Source: Pseudomonas ceruminis
Lineage (GTDB): Bacteria; Pseudomonadota; Gammaproteobacteria; Pseudomonadales; Pseudomonadaceae
NCBI RefSeq assembly: GCF_021602025.1
Contig: NZ_BQHW01000038.1
Location: 1 to 41,467 of the forward strand
Length of the DNA: 41,467 nt
Direction of reading: 5' to 3'
Every line of letters begins with the position of its first letter. The first letter of the stretch is position 1. Both the position numbers and the translations under genes were made by a program. A model generated the notes under the pieces. It saw only the letters and a program-made list of their open reading frames with translations. It ran no database searches and was not told the origin of the DNA. This document shows positions 1 to 9,100 of this stretch, piece after piece.

Positions 1-945
1 CAGCACGACGATGCAGGCGAACAGGAAGCCATAGGGGTTTTCAGCCCCCGGAATACCGCCGACGTTGATGCCCAGCAGCCCGGTAATGAAGCTCATGGGC
101 AGGAAAATACAGGTGATGATGCCAAACCGGTACATGGTCCGGTTCATCCGCTCGCTACGCCGCCGGTCTTCGCTTTCCAGCACCAGCGCGGCCCGTTCGC
201 GGGTCAGCTCCAATTCTTCGAGGTAGCGGATCAGGCTGTTGTTGAGTTCGTTCCAGTAGTCGGCGTCGACATCGGCGAACCAGCTCCACTTGCTGCGCGA
301 GAGCTGTGCGTAGATCTCCCGCTGCGGCGCCAGAAAACGCCGAAGGCCAGCAGCCCGACGGCGGATCTGCTGCAAGCTGCCTTGCTCCGGAGTATACCGT
401 TCGTCGGATTCGACCTTTTCCTCTTCCAGGTCGACCAGTTCCGACAGGTCGCTGACCAGCCCTTGCACCTTTTCGGTCAGTAATTCACCCATGAGCAGCA
501 AAAGCGCGGAGGCCGATTTCGGCCCCCTGCCCTCATCCAGTTGCTGAAGAATTTCGTCGCTGGCGCGCAACGGCCGCAAGCGCAGCGAAATGACCCGCCG
601 CGCCTGGGCGAAGATACGCACCGAAACCATGTCTTCGGGCTCAGCACCCGGGTTGAGGTTGACCCCGCGCAAAAACAGCAGCAGCTGTTCCTCGGCCAGC
701 GGCAGCAGGCGCGGACGGGTGTTCTCTTCCAGCAACAAATCACAAGCGAATTCAGTCAGGCCGCTGTGGCGCAGCAGCCAGGTTCGGGTTTGCGGATGAC
801 TGCGGTCCCAGTGCAGCCACAGGCTTTCCTGTGGCTGCAACTGCAGGTCGTCCAGCTCAGTCCGGGCGATCGAGCGTGCGCCGCCTTTACCATCGAGCAC
901 CAGGGCATGCACCAGCCCCCACTGCGCGTTGTCTTCCTCGAACAT
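1..945 (-). CDS. zntB: ZntB/CorA-type divalent metal ion transporter (C-terminus beyond window)
   Basis: An inner-membrane metal transporter of the CorA superfamily, in which a large cytoplasmic N-terminal domain feeds a two-helix membrane domain. 315 codons are visible and the frame is still open at position 1, so the extreme C-terminus is missing. The start at 945 is preceded by a GGAGC ribosome site. The first 240 or so residues are soluble, helical and charged. The first membrane helix follows (FGIITCIFLPMSFITGLLG), then the pore signature GINVGGIPGAENPYG. The GxN..GGIPG form is typical of ZntB rather than the GMN of classical CorA, so zinc or another divalent metal is the likely substrate; the metal cannot be fixed from sequence. 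It lies 27 nt downstream of the rraA-like gene on the same strand and is probably cotranscribed with it. Confidence 0.88.
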   Translation of the reverse strand, partial: MFEEDNAQWGLVHALVLDGKGGARSIARTELDDLQLQPQESLWLHWDRSHPQTRTWLLRHSGLTEFACDLLLEENTRPRLLPLAEEQLLLFLRGVNLNPGAEPEDMVSVRIFAQARRVISLRLRPLRASDEILQQLDEGRGPKSASALLLLMGELLTEKVQGLVSDLSELVDLEEEKVESDERYTPEQGSLQQIRRRAAGLRRFLAPQREIYAQLSRSKWSWFADVDADYWNELNNSLIRYLEELELTRERAALVLESEDRRRSERMNRTMYRFGIITCIFLPMSFITGLLGINVGGIPGAENPYGFLFACIVVL

Positions 946-972
946 CAAAGCTCCATCAGCGCGCGCGGCGCG

Positions 973-1464
973 TCACTCCGGCATCTTCAGCGGGCTTGGC
1001 GAGACGATCACGCCGTTGTTGTCGGCATACACGTACTCACCCGGGCGGAAAGTCACCCCGGCGAAGGTCACGACCACGTTCAGGTCACCGATACCACGCT
1101 TGTCGGTCTTCATCGGATGGCTGGCCAGTGCCTGCACCCCCACGTTGGTCTGGATCAGCACATCGACGTCACGTACACAGCCATAGATCACCAGGCCTTC
1201 CCAGCCATTGCTGGCGGCCTTCTCCGCCAGCATGTCGCCCAGCAGCGCGCGGCGCAGCGAACCGCCACCATCGACCACCAGGACCTTGCCCTTGCCGTCG
1301 AGCTCGACCTGCTCCTTGACCAGCGAGTTGTCTTCGAAGCATTTGATGGTGACGATCTGGCCGCCGAATGAATCACGGCCACCGAAGTTGCTGAACATCG
1401 GCTCCAGCACCTGGACCAGGTCTGGATAGGCGTCGCACAAGTCGGGCGTTACGTAATGCTGCAT
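973..1464 (-). CDS. rraA: RraA-family protein (regulator of RNase E activity A / HMG-aldolase fold)
   Basis: 163 residues, the usual size for RraA. The centre carries the family core, roughly residues 75-100, with [20 protein letters not shown] followed by a CVRDVD stretch. In E. coli RraA binds RNase E and damps mRNA decay. The same fold also includes 4-hydroxy-4-methyl-2-oxoglutarate/oxaloacetate aldolases, which use the conserved G-x-R/D residues seen here, so the biochemical role in Pseudomonas could be either. The ATG at 1464 has a strong AGGAG site 7 to 8 nt upstream. It is the first gene of a probable two-gene unit with the ZntB-like transporter. The 138-nt leader up to the hydrolase gene contains the 14-mer discussed in the findings. 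Confidence 0.92.
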   Translation of the reverse strand: MQHYVTPDLCDAYPDLVQVLEPMFSNFGGRDSFGGQIVTIKCFEDNSLVKEQVELDGKGKVLVVDGGGSLRRALLGDMLAEKAASNGWEGLVIYGCVRDVDVLIQTNVGVQALASHPMKTDKRGIGDLNVVVTFAGVTFRPGEYVYADNNGVIVSPSPLKMPE

Positions 1465-1602
1465 GGGAAGCTCCTGTCAGTCACAACGAAAAGCGGGTAT
1501 CGGCCAAGGCTACACCGGGGAGGCTGTTGCAGTCATCCGGGACTGATCGGTCATAGCTATTTCGTCTGCTCCGAAGACAGGGCCCGCACAGGCAGTAGAA
1601 CA

Positions 1603-2595
1603 TCAACCGACTGGCACAGGCTCCACCCTCACAATCGATGCATGCACCGGTGCCAGAGGCGCGCGCAACCAGCGCTCTACCAACGGCCACACCTGTACCT
1701 GCGCCGCCTTGCTCACCAGCATGTCGACATGCCCGAACGCCTCGAAGCCTTCCTCGCGGCCCAACCTGAGGAACTGCTTGCGTTCCCCGCCCAGTTGCTC
1801 GAACAGCTTGCGACAGGCCCACACGGGGTCCTGGAAATCGCCCGCGCCCGCGACTGCCAGCACGGGCACGTCGACGTCCGCCAGGCCAGCCCACCAATCG
1901 CTGTCCTTGTCACCAAAGCGGCCAAACAGACCATGCCAGCGCATGCTCTCCAGAGCCAGGCCAATCGGTTCATCTTCAGGCCCGCGCTTGAAGCGTGGCC
2001 CGGAAATCTGTCCCCAGCGCTTGAGCAGCAGCTTCGCGCCCCAGGCCACTGGCGGCACCTTCAACGGCCAATACACCCGGCTGACCTGCGTGCCGAAAAA
2101 CGCGGCACTGGCGACCTGCTCGGCACGCAGAAAACCACCGCCCAGGGCCGCCGCCAGGGTGGTCCCGCCCAACGAATGGCCGACCCAGTGCGGCGCTCGG
2201 CCTGACTGCTCTTCAACGAAGGCTGCGATCAACGGCAGGTCATGGCGGGCATAATCGGCAACCCGGTTGTGCCGCCAATTGCGGTTACGCGGTGACAGAC
2301 CATGGCCGCGCATCTCCGGGATCCACACATCGAAACCCGCCCGTGCCAGGTAGGCGCCCAGGCCAATGCCCTTGGGCGAATACCAAAAGCGCCGGTTGGA
2401 GAAACTGCCATGCAGGAGTATGACCGGCACGCCCTGGGCCCGGCCCTGGTCGGCCACACCCAGGCGGGTAACGGCCAGCTCAACGCTAGGGTCAGGGCTG
2501 TTGCCAGCCTTGATCCGGTACACGTCTTCGCTGAGGTCGCCGCGGCGCTCGGCACTGAGCAAGGCCACGGGAAATAGATTGCTGCTGCTTTGCAT
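1603..2595 (-). CDS. alpha/beta hydrolase
   Basis: 330 residues from the ATG at 2595. An upstream in-frame ATG at 2628 would add 11 residues, and neither start has a convincing ribosome site; I prefer 2595 because the upstream segment has no protein-like character and runs towards the ppsA terminator. The alpha/beta-hydrolase fold shows an oxyanion loop LLHGSF near residues 61-65, the nucleophile elbow GHSLGG with Ser141, an acidic candidate in AGAGDFQDP, and a C-terminal GHVD histidine. These form a full Ser-Asp-His triad. Substrate is unknown; lipase/esterase-like activity is an inference from the fold. It lies between ppsA and rraA on the same strand, but the ppsA terminator separates it from ppsA. 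Confidence 0.85.
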   Translation of the reverse strand: MQSSSNLFPVALLSAERRGDLSEDVYRIKAGNSPDPSVELAVTRLGVADQGRAQGVPVILLHGSFSNRRFWYSPKGIGLGAYLARAGFDVWIPEMRGHGLSPRNRNWRHNRVADYARHDLPLIAAFVEEQSGRAPHWVGHSLGGTTLAAALGGGFLRAEQVASAAFFGTQVSRVYWPLKVPPVAWGAKLLLKRWGQISGPRFKRGPEDEPIGLALESMRWHGLFGRFGDKDSDWWAGLADVDVPVLAVAGAGDFQDPVWACRKLFEQLGGERKQFLRLGREEGFEAFGHVDMLVSKAAQVQVWPLVERWLRAPLAPVHASIVRVEPVPVG

Positions 2596-2644
2596 AAGGT
2601 TTGGTGCACAAAAAAGGGCGGGATCCATTGCTGGAACTCGCCCT

Positions 2645-2683
2645 GGAAAAAACCAGGCGCAGGCGCGTCAGGCACGCCTGCGC
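2645..2683 (-). terminator. Rho-independent terminator of ppsA
   Basis: Just after the ppsA stop codon the minus strand folds into a perfect 9-bp GC stem (arms 2657-2665 and 2675-2683, loop of 9 nt). It is followed closely by a run of six T (2647-2652 read on the minus strand). Position, stem and T-run are those of an intrinsic terminator. Confidence 0.75.
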
Positions 2684-2693
2684 ATTCACTCCA

Positions 2694-5069
2694 TCAGGCC
2701 GCGCCCTGACCTTCGGCCAGGAAGAACCAGGTTTCAAGTACCGAGTCCGGGTTCAACGACACGCTCTCGATACCCTGCTCCATCAGCCATTTGGCCAGGT
2801 CCGGGTGGTCCGACGGGCCTTGGCCACAGATACCGATGTACTTACCAGCCTTGTTGCACGCCTGAATGGCGTTGGCCAGCAGCTTCTTCACCGCCGGGTT
2901 ACGCTCATCGAACAGGTGGGCGATGATGCCGGAGTCGCGGTCCAGGCCCAGGGTCAACTGGGTCAGGTCGTTGGAGCCGATGGAGAAGCCGTCGAAGTAC
3001 TCGAGGAACTCTTCGGCCAGGATGGCGTTGGACGGCAGTTCGCACATCATGATCACGCGCAAGCCGTTGTCGCCACGGGCCAGGCCGTTCTCGGCGAGCA
3101 GGTCGATCACCTGGCTGGCTTCGCCCAGGGTGCGCACGAATGGCACCATGATCTCGACGTTGGTCAGGCCCATCTCGTTGCGCACGCGCTTGAGGGCGCG
3201 GCACTCAAGCTCGAAGCAGTCGCGGAACGACTCGCTGATGTAGCGCGAGGCACCCCGGAAGCCCAGCATCGGGTTTTCTTCTTCCGGCTCGTACAGCTTG
3301 CCGCCGATCAGGTTGGCGTATTCGTTGGACTTGAAGTCCGACAGGCGCACGATGACCTTTTTCGGGTAGAAGGCCGCCGCCAAGGTGCTGATACCCTCGA
3401 CCAGCTTCTCGACGTAGAACCCAACCGGGTCGTTGTAGCCGGCGATGCGCTTGTCGACGCTTTCTTTCAACTCCGGCGGCAGGCCGGCATAGTTCAGCAG
3501 CGCCTTGGGGTGCACGCCGATCATGCGGTTGATGATGAATTCCAGACGCGCCAGGCCGACACCGGCATTGGGCAACTGGGCGAAATCGAAGGCGCGGTCC
3601 GGGTTGCCGACGTTCATCATGATCTTGAACGGCAGCTCGGGCATGGCGTCCACCGAGTTCTGGCGGATGTCGAAGCCCAGTTCGCCTTCGAAGATGAAGC
3701 CGGTGTCGCCTTCGGCGCACGATACGGTCACACCCTGGCCGTCCTTGAGCAGCTGGGTGGCGTTGCCGCAACCGACCACTGCCGGAATACCCAGCTCACG
3801 GGCGATGATCGCCGCGTGGCAGGTACGCCCACCGCGGTTGGTAACGATCGCGCTGGCGCGCTTCATCACCGGTTCCCAGTCCGGGTCGGTCATGTCGGAC
3901 ACCAGCACATCGCCTGGCTGCACCTTGTCCATCTCGGACACGTCGTTGATCACGCGGACCTTGCCAGCACCGATGCGTTGCCCGATGGCACGGCCTTCGA
4001 CCAGCACGGTACCCTTCTCTTTGAGCAGGTAGCGTTCCATGACGTTGGCGCTGGCACGGCTCTTCACGGTCTCAGGACGAGCCTGAACGATGTACAGCTT
4101 GCCGTCGTCACCGTCCTTGGCCCATTCAATGTCCATCGGGCGCTGGTAGTGCTGCTCGATGATCATCGCCTGCTTGGCCAGCTCATTGACTTCGTCATCG
4201 CTCAGGCAGAAACGCGCACGCTCGGCACGCTCGACTTCGACGGTCTTGACCGAGCGCCCGGCCTTGGCTTCGTCGCCGTAGACCATCTTGATCGCCTTGC
4301 TGCCCAGGTTGCGGCGCAGAATCGCCGGACGACCGGCCTGCAGGGTGCTCTTGTGAACGTAGAATTCGTCAGGGTTGACGGCGCCCTGCACCACGGTTTC
4401 GCCCAGGCCGTAGGCGCCGGTGATGAACACTACATCACGGAAGCCCGACTCGGTGTCGAGGGTGAACATCACACCGGCTGTGCCAGTTTCCGAACGGACC
4501 ATGCGCTGCACGCCCGCCGACAGGGCTACCAGCTTGTGGTCGAAGCCCTGGTGTACGCGGTAGGCGATGGCGCGGTCGTTGAACAGCGAGGCGAACACTT
4601 CCTTGGCCGCGCGGATCACGTTGTCGACGCCACGGATGTTGAGGAAGGTTTCCTGCTGGCCGGCGAACGAGGCATCCGGCAGGTCTTCGGCAGTGGCCGA
4701 AGACCGCACGGCGACGGCCATGTTCAGGTTGCCCTTGGACATTTCGGCGAACGCCGTACGGATTTCCGAATCCAGACGGGCCGGGAATTCGGCTTCCATG
4801 ACCCACTGACGGATCTGTGCGCCCGTCTTGGCCAAGGCATTGACGTCATCCACGTTCAGCGCATCGAGTGCGGCGTGGATGCGGTCGTTCAGGCCACTCT
4901 GGTCGAGAAAGTCGCGGTACGCCTGAGCCGTAGTGGCAAAGCCGCCCGGTACCGACACACCGGCACCTGCGAGGTTACTGATCATCTCGCCCAGGGATGC
5001 GTTCTTGCCCCCCACATGCTCTACATCATGGACGCCGAGCTTATCGAGGGAAACTACGTACTCTACCAA
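2694..5069 (-). CDS. ppsA: phosphoenolpyruvate synthase
   Basis: Makes PEP from pyruvate with ATP, giving AMP and phosphate, for gluconeogenic growth. From the TTG at 5069 the protein is 791 residues, the normal length for Pseudomonas PpsA, beginning [20 protein letters not shown] after the initiator. The TTG has a GGAG site 8 nt upstream, whereas the in-frame ATG at 5111 adds an unlike 14-residue tail. The N-terminal ATP-grasp/PPDK domain includes [10 protein letters not shown] and [20 protein letters not shown]. The swivelling domain carries the phospho-accepting His418 in [11 protein letters not shown], within the PEP-utiliser signature. The C-terminal TIM barrel binds PEP/pyruvate and includes [17 protein letters not shown] and a late Cys in [12 protein letters not shown]. 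Divergent from ppsR, whose product controls it by phosphorylation. Ends in the terminator at 2645-2683. Confidence 0.98.
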   Translation of the reverse strand: MVEYVVSLDKLGVHDVEHVGGKNASLGEMISNLAGAGVSVPGGFATTAQAYRDFLDQSGLNDRIHAALDALNVDDVNALAKTGAQIRQWVMEAEFPARLDSEIRTAFAEMSKGNLNMAVAVRSSATAEDLPDASFAGQQETFLNIRGVDNVIRAAKEVFASLFNDRAIAYRVHQGFDHKLVALSAGVQRMVRSETGTAGVMFTLDTESGFRDVVFITGAYGLGETVVQGAVNPDEFYVHKSTLQAGRPAILRRNLGSKAIKMVYGDEAKAGRSVKTVEVERAERARFCLSDDEVNELAKQAMIIEQHYQRPMDIEWAKDGDDGKLYIVQARPETVKSRASANVMERYLLKEKGTVLVEGRAIGQRIGAGKVRVINDVSEMDKVQPGDVLVSDMTDPDWEPVMKRASAIVTNRGGRTCHAAIIARELGIPAVVGCGNATQLLKDGQGVTVSCAEGDTGFIFEGELGFDIRQNSVDAMPELPFKIMMNVGNPDRAFDFAQLPNAGVGLARLEFIINRMIGVHPKALLNYAGLPPELKESVDKRIAGYNDPVGFYVEKLVEGISTLAAAFYPKKVIVRLSDFKSNEYANLIGGKLYEPEEENPMLGFRGASRYISESFRDCFELECRALKRVRNEMGLTNVEIMVPFVRTLGEASQVIDLLAENGLARGDNGLRVIMMCELPSNAILAEEFLEYFDGFSIGSNDLTQLTLGLDRDSGIIAHLFDERNPAVKKLLANAIQACNKAGKYIGICGQGPSDHPDLAKWLMEQGIESVSLNPDSVLETWFFLAEGQGAA

Positions 5070-5203
5070 GGTGATCTCTCCACTAACTGTATTGGAAAAG
5101 CTCAAGGGCACCCGCCTGCCTTCATTGACTGGGCCGGGCGCTTGTGGCCTGTACCTGGAAAATAAGTGAGAATGCCGACAGCCGCATTCGGCAAACCGAA
5201 CTT

Positions 5204-5209
5204 ATCATA
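5204..5209 (-). promoter_or_regulatory. Candidate -10 element of ppsA
   Basis: Reads TATGAT on the minus strand, five of six matches to the sigma70 -10 consensus, about 135 nt upstream of the ppsA TTG. The hexamer 17 nt further upstream (TTAAGC) is a poor -35, so an activator may be needed. The plus-strand reading TATCAT at 5203-5208 could serve ppsR in the same divergent region. This is inference from motif only. Confidence 0.25.
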
Positions 5210-5246
5210 TCCAAGAAACGTCATCAGCTTAAGGCCCAGATCGCAA

Positions 5247-6065
5247 ATGAAACGAACCGCGTTCTTCATCTCCGATGGCACCGGTATCACTGCCGAAACC
5301 CTGGGCCAAAGCCTGCTCGCTCAATTCGAAAGCATTCCGTTCAACAAATTCACCCGTCCGTACATCGACACGCCGGACAAGGCGCGGGCCATGGTGCAGC
5401 AGATCAATGCCGCCGCCGAACGCGACGGCATGCGTCCGATCATCTTCGACACCATCGTCAATCAGGACATCCGCGAGATCCTGGCGACGTCGAATGGCTT
5501 CATGATCGACATCTTTTCGACGTTTTTATCCCCGCTCGAGCAGGAATTGACAGCCCATTCGTCGTATTCCGTCGGCAAATCGCACTCGATCGGCGGCAAC
5601 TCCAACTACATGGAGCGCATCGAGGCGGTCAACTTCGCCCTGGACAACGACGATGGGGCGCGTACGCACTACTACGACAAGGCCGACCTGATCCTGGTGG
5701 GCGTATCGCGCTGCGGCAAGACCCCGACCTGCCTGTACATGGCCATGCAGTTCGGCATCCGCGCCGCCAACTACCCGCTGACCGAAGACGACATGGAGCG
5801 CCTGCAACTGCCGGCTGTGCTCAAAAAGCACCACAACAAGCTGTTTGGCCTGACCATCGACCCGGACCGCCTGACCGCCATCCGCCATGAGCGCAAGCCC
5901 AACAGCCGCTATTCGAGCTTTGCCCAGTGCGAGTTCGAGGTTCGCGAGGTCGAGAGCCTGTTCCGCCGCGAGAACATCCCCAACATCAATTCGACGCATT
6001 TCTCGGTGGAAGAGATCTCAGCGAAGATCCTGGTGGAAAAAGGCGTGGAGCGCAGGTTCAAGTAA
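5247..6065 (+). CDS. ppsR: PEP synthase regulatory protein (PSRP, DUF299): ADP-dependent kinase and Pi-dependent pyrophosphorylase
   Basis: 272 residues from the ATG at 5247, the family length. The open frame continues 27 codons upstream, but only [20 protein letters not shown] begins like the family. A weak AAGG lies 12 nt upstream. The DUF299 protein inactivates PpsA by phosphorylating a threonine next to the catalytic His with ADP, and reverses this by phosphorolysis. The P-loop GVSRCGKT at residues 152-159 is intact, preceded by the [10 protein letters not shown] region. Transcribed divergently from its target ppsA over a 177-nt shared region, so the target and its switch are adjacent. 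It ends before a REP-like element and the strong hairpin at 6136-6173. Confidence 0.97.
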   Translation: MKRTAFFISDGTGITAETLGQSLLAQFESIPFNKFTRPYIDTPDKARAMVQQINAAAERDGMRPIIFDTIVNQDIREILATSNGFMIDIFSTFLSPLEQELTAHSSYSVGKSHSIGGNSNYMERIEAVNFALDNDDGARTHYYDKADLILVGVSRCGKTPTCLYMAMQFGIRAANYPLTEDDMERLQLPAVLKKHHNKLFGLTIDPDRLTAIRHERKPNSRYSSFAQCEFEVREVESLFRRENIPNINSTHFSVEEISAKILVEKGVERRFK

Positions 6066-6078
6066 ACCTGCACTGGCC

Positions 6079-6106
6079 CTGTCGCCGGCCGGCTGGCTTC
6101 CACAGG
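6079..6106. repeat. REP-like element
   Basis: Fourteen bases after the ppsR stop there is a palindromic unit of the Pseudomonas REP type: GTCGCCGGC on the left and GGCTTCCACAGG on the right. By eye it differs at about five of 28 positions from the form CGCCGGCAAGCCGGCTCC-TACAGG known from this genus. Such extragenic units commonly sit after genes and can stabilise mRNA ends or bind gyrase/IHF. Confidence 0.5.
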
Positions 6107-6135
6107 TACCTTGCCGACGGTAGGCCAGAACAGAC

Positions 6136-6173
6136 ATGAACAAGCCCCGGCATCACTGCCGGGGCTTGTTCAT
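6136..6173. terminator. Bidirectional terminator hairpin between convergent ppsR and gdhB
   Basis: A perfect 17-bp inverted repeat (6136-6152 and 6157-6173) closes a 4-base loop TCAC. Both flanks are moderately T-rich on the respective transcript (CTTGTTCATTT on plus, CTTGTTCATG on minus). It lies between the ends of two convergent genes, so it most likely stops transcription from both sides. Confidence 0.85.
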
Positions 6174-6185
6174 TTCACCGAGCGA

Positions 6186-9100
6186 TCAGGAGGGTACCAC
6201 CGCCGCCTGCCCGCTCATCGCCAGGTCGACCAGCTCGCGGTTGGCCACCGCATACATCGCATAGTCGTTGCCGGTGGCATTGCGCAGGTCGTCGAGCATC
6301 GCGCGCCAGCGCTCGACCATCACCCGGTGCTGCTCGGCCCACAGCGCGACGCGCGCGTCCATGTCCTGCGGGGCATCGGCCATCTGCAGGACCGAAATGG
6401 TGATTGCCCGCTGCTGCAGGTCGATATCGTCGCGGAACGCCTCGCGGGCCAGGGCCTGCCAGTTGTTCTCCACCGGCAGGTTGCTGATCTCTTGCAGGTA
6501 CCAGGTTAGGTCCAGCGCGCTGCCCACGGCGAAGAACGCCTTGGCCACCTGAGCCGGTTCGTGCCCGGTCACGTCGGCGGCCTCGATGATCGGCAACAGC
6601 GTGTACAGGTGGCTGGTGCCCGCCACCATGCGCGCCAACAACTCCGGCACACCGGCATCGACGAAGCGCTGGTAACGCACCATCCAGCGCTCGCGGGTCG
6701 GCCCCTCCAGCAGTTCATCGAGCTTGAGGCCCAACTGCGCGATTTTCGGCCCGAAGTGCGCGGTGTCACGCCCAGCGTCCTGTTCGTTGCGCCGGCTGCG
6801 CAGGAACCAGCGGGTGGCGCGGCGGCCCAGGCGCATCAGCTCGTCCATCAGGGTCAACTGCACCTCCGCCGGCACCTGATAGTCCAGTGCCTCGATCTGG
6901 CGGAACCAGTGCGGCAGGTGGAAGATGTCGCGCACGATCACATAGGCACCGGCAACATTGGCCGGGCTCATCCCGGTGGACTCCTTCAGGCGCTGGACGA
7001 AGGTAATGCCCATGTTGTTGACCAGGTCGTTGGCGATCTGCGTGCTGACAATCTCGCGCTTGAGGCGGTGGCGGCGCATGGCGTCGGCAAACTTGCTGAC
7101 CAGCGACGGCGGGAAGGCGGTTTCCATGTCCCGGGTCAGGTAGTCGTCATCCGGCACCAGCGATTTGAGCAACTGCTCCTTGAGGTCGATCTTGCTGTAG
7201 GAGATCAACACCGACAACTCGGCGCGGGTCAGGCCGTGGCCTGCGGCCAGGCGTTCGGCCAGTTGCTCCTCGGTAGGCAGGAACTCGATAGCGCGGTCGA
7301 GTTTGCCGCGGCTCTCGAGGTCGGCCATCAGGCGCTTGTATTCGGCAATCCGCTCGCGGGCGCGGCGAGCCGCCAGCGACAGCGCCTGGGTCTGCTTGTA
7401 GTTGTTGCCCAGCACCAGGCCGGCCACTTCATCGGTCATGCTGCCCAGCAGTTGGTTGCGCTGCTTCTCGGTCATGTCACCGCCCTGCACCACTTCGTTC
7501 AGCAGGATCTTGATGTTGACCTCGTGGTCGGAGCAGTCCACGCCCCCGGCGTTGTCGATGAAGTCGGTGTTGGTAGCGCCACCGTGCAGGCCGAATTCGA
7601 CCCGGCCGAGCTGGGTCATGCCCAGGTTGCCACCCTCGCCTACCACCTTGCAGCGCAATTCATTGCCGTTGACCCGCAGCGCGTCGTTGGCCTTGTCACC
7701 GACATCGCCGTGGCTTTCGCTGCTGGCTTTGACGTAGGTACCGATACCGCCGTTCCACAGCAGGTCCACCGGTGCCTTGAGCAGCGCATGCAGCAACTCG
7801 GTCGGGGTCAGGCGGTCGGCCTCGATGGCGAAACGTTCCTTCATCTGCGGGCTGATGGCGATGCTTTTGGCACTGCGCGGGAAGATCCCGCCGCCTTCGG
7901 ACATGATGCTGCTGTCGTAGTCGCTCCAGGCTGAACGCGGCAAGTCGAACAGGCGCTTGCGCTCGGCAAAGCTGGTGGCCGGGTCCGGGTTGGGGTCGAT
8001 GAAGATGTGCAGGTGGTTGAACGCCGCGACCAGTTGCAGCTTGTCAGACATCAACAGGCCGTTACCGAACACGTCACCGGCCATGTCACCGACACCGATC
8101 ACAGTGATCGGGTCTTGCTGCACATTGATGCCGCGCTCACGGAAGTGGCGCTGCACGCCCACCCAGGCGCCACGGGCCGTGATACCCATCTTCTTGTGGT
8201 CATAGCCGGCCGAGCCGCCCGAGGCGAACGCATCGCCCAACCAGAAGCCGTAGTCGATGGCAATACCGTTGGCAATGTCGGAGAACGTGGCGGTGCCCTT
8301 GTCGGCGGCCACTACCAGGTACGGGTCATCGTCATCATGGCGTACCACGTTGGCCGGTGGCACCACGCCGCCGTCCTTGAGGTTGTCGGTGATGTCGAGC
8401 AGGCCTGAGATGAAGATGCGGTAGCAAGCCACGCCCTCGGCGGCGATCTCGTCGCGGGTGCCACCCAACGGTAGACGCCGGGGCAGGAAGCCGCCTTTGG
8501 CGCCGACTGGCACGATCACCGAGTTTTTCACCTGTTGGGCTTTCACCAGGCCGAGCACTTCGGTACGGAAGTCTTCTTCACGGTCTGACCAGCGCAGGCC
8601 ACCACGGGCGACATTGCCAAAGCGCAGGTGTACACCCTCGACCCGCGGCGAATACACGAATATCTCGAACTTCGGCACCGGCTTGGGCAGCTCGGGGATC
8701 AGCTTAGGGTTGAACTTGAAGCTGAAGTACGACTTGTTCTGCCCGTTAGCGTCAGGCTGGTAGAAGTTGGTGCGCAAGGTGGCCTTGATCAGGTCCAGAT
8801 AGCGGCGCAGGATGCGGTCTTCGTTGAGTACCTGAACATCGTCGAGGGCCGTGAGGATTGCCTGTTCAAGGCGCTGCTGCTTGTCTTCCAGGTCATCGGC
8901 GGTGAGCTTGCGCGCCAGGTAGAAGCGGGTCTTGAACAGCCGGGTCAGCTCGCGGGCGATATCGGTGTGGTTGTTCAGGGTGCTGGCGATGTAGCCCAGG
9001 TCGAAGCCCAGGCGGATCTGCTTGAGGTAGCGGGCATAGGCGCGCAGCAGCGCCACATCACGCCAGGGCAGGCCGGCGGTAAGCACCAGGCGGTTGAACG

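Noticed and set aside
2601-5165. 854-codon open frame on the plus strand opposite ppsA
   Set aside because: Antisense shadow of a GC-rich gene; its translation is His/Ala/Arg/Gln-rich with no family features, whereas the minus-strand frame is a perfect PpsA.
5210-5235. Possible Cra/FruR site between ppsA and ppsR (TGATGACGTTTCTT on the minus strand)
   Set aside because: Only one half resembles the Cra consensus and the dyad is broken; not enough to call.
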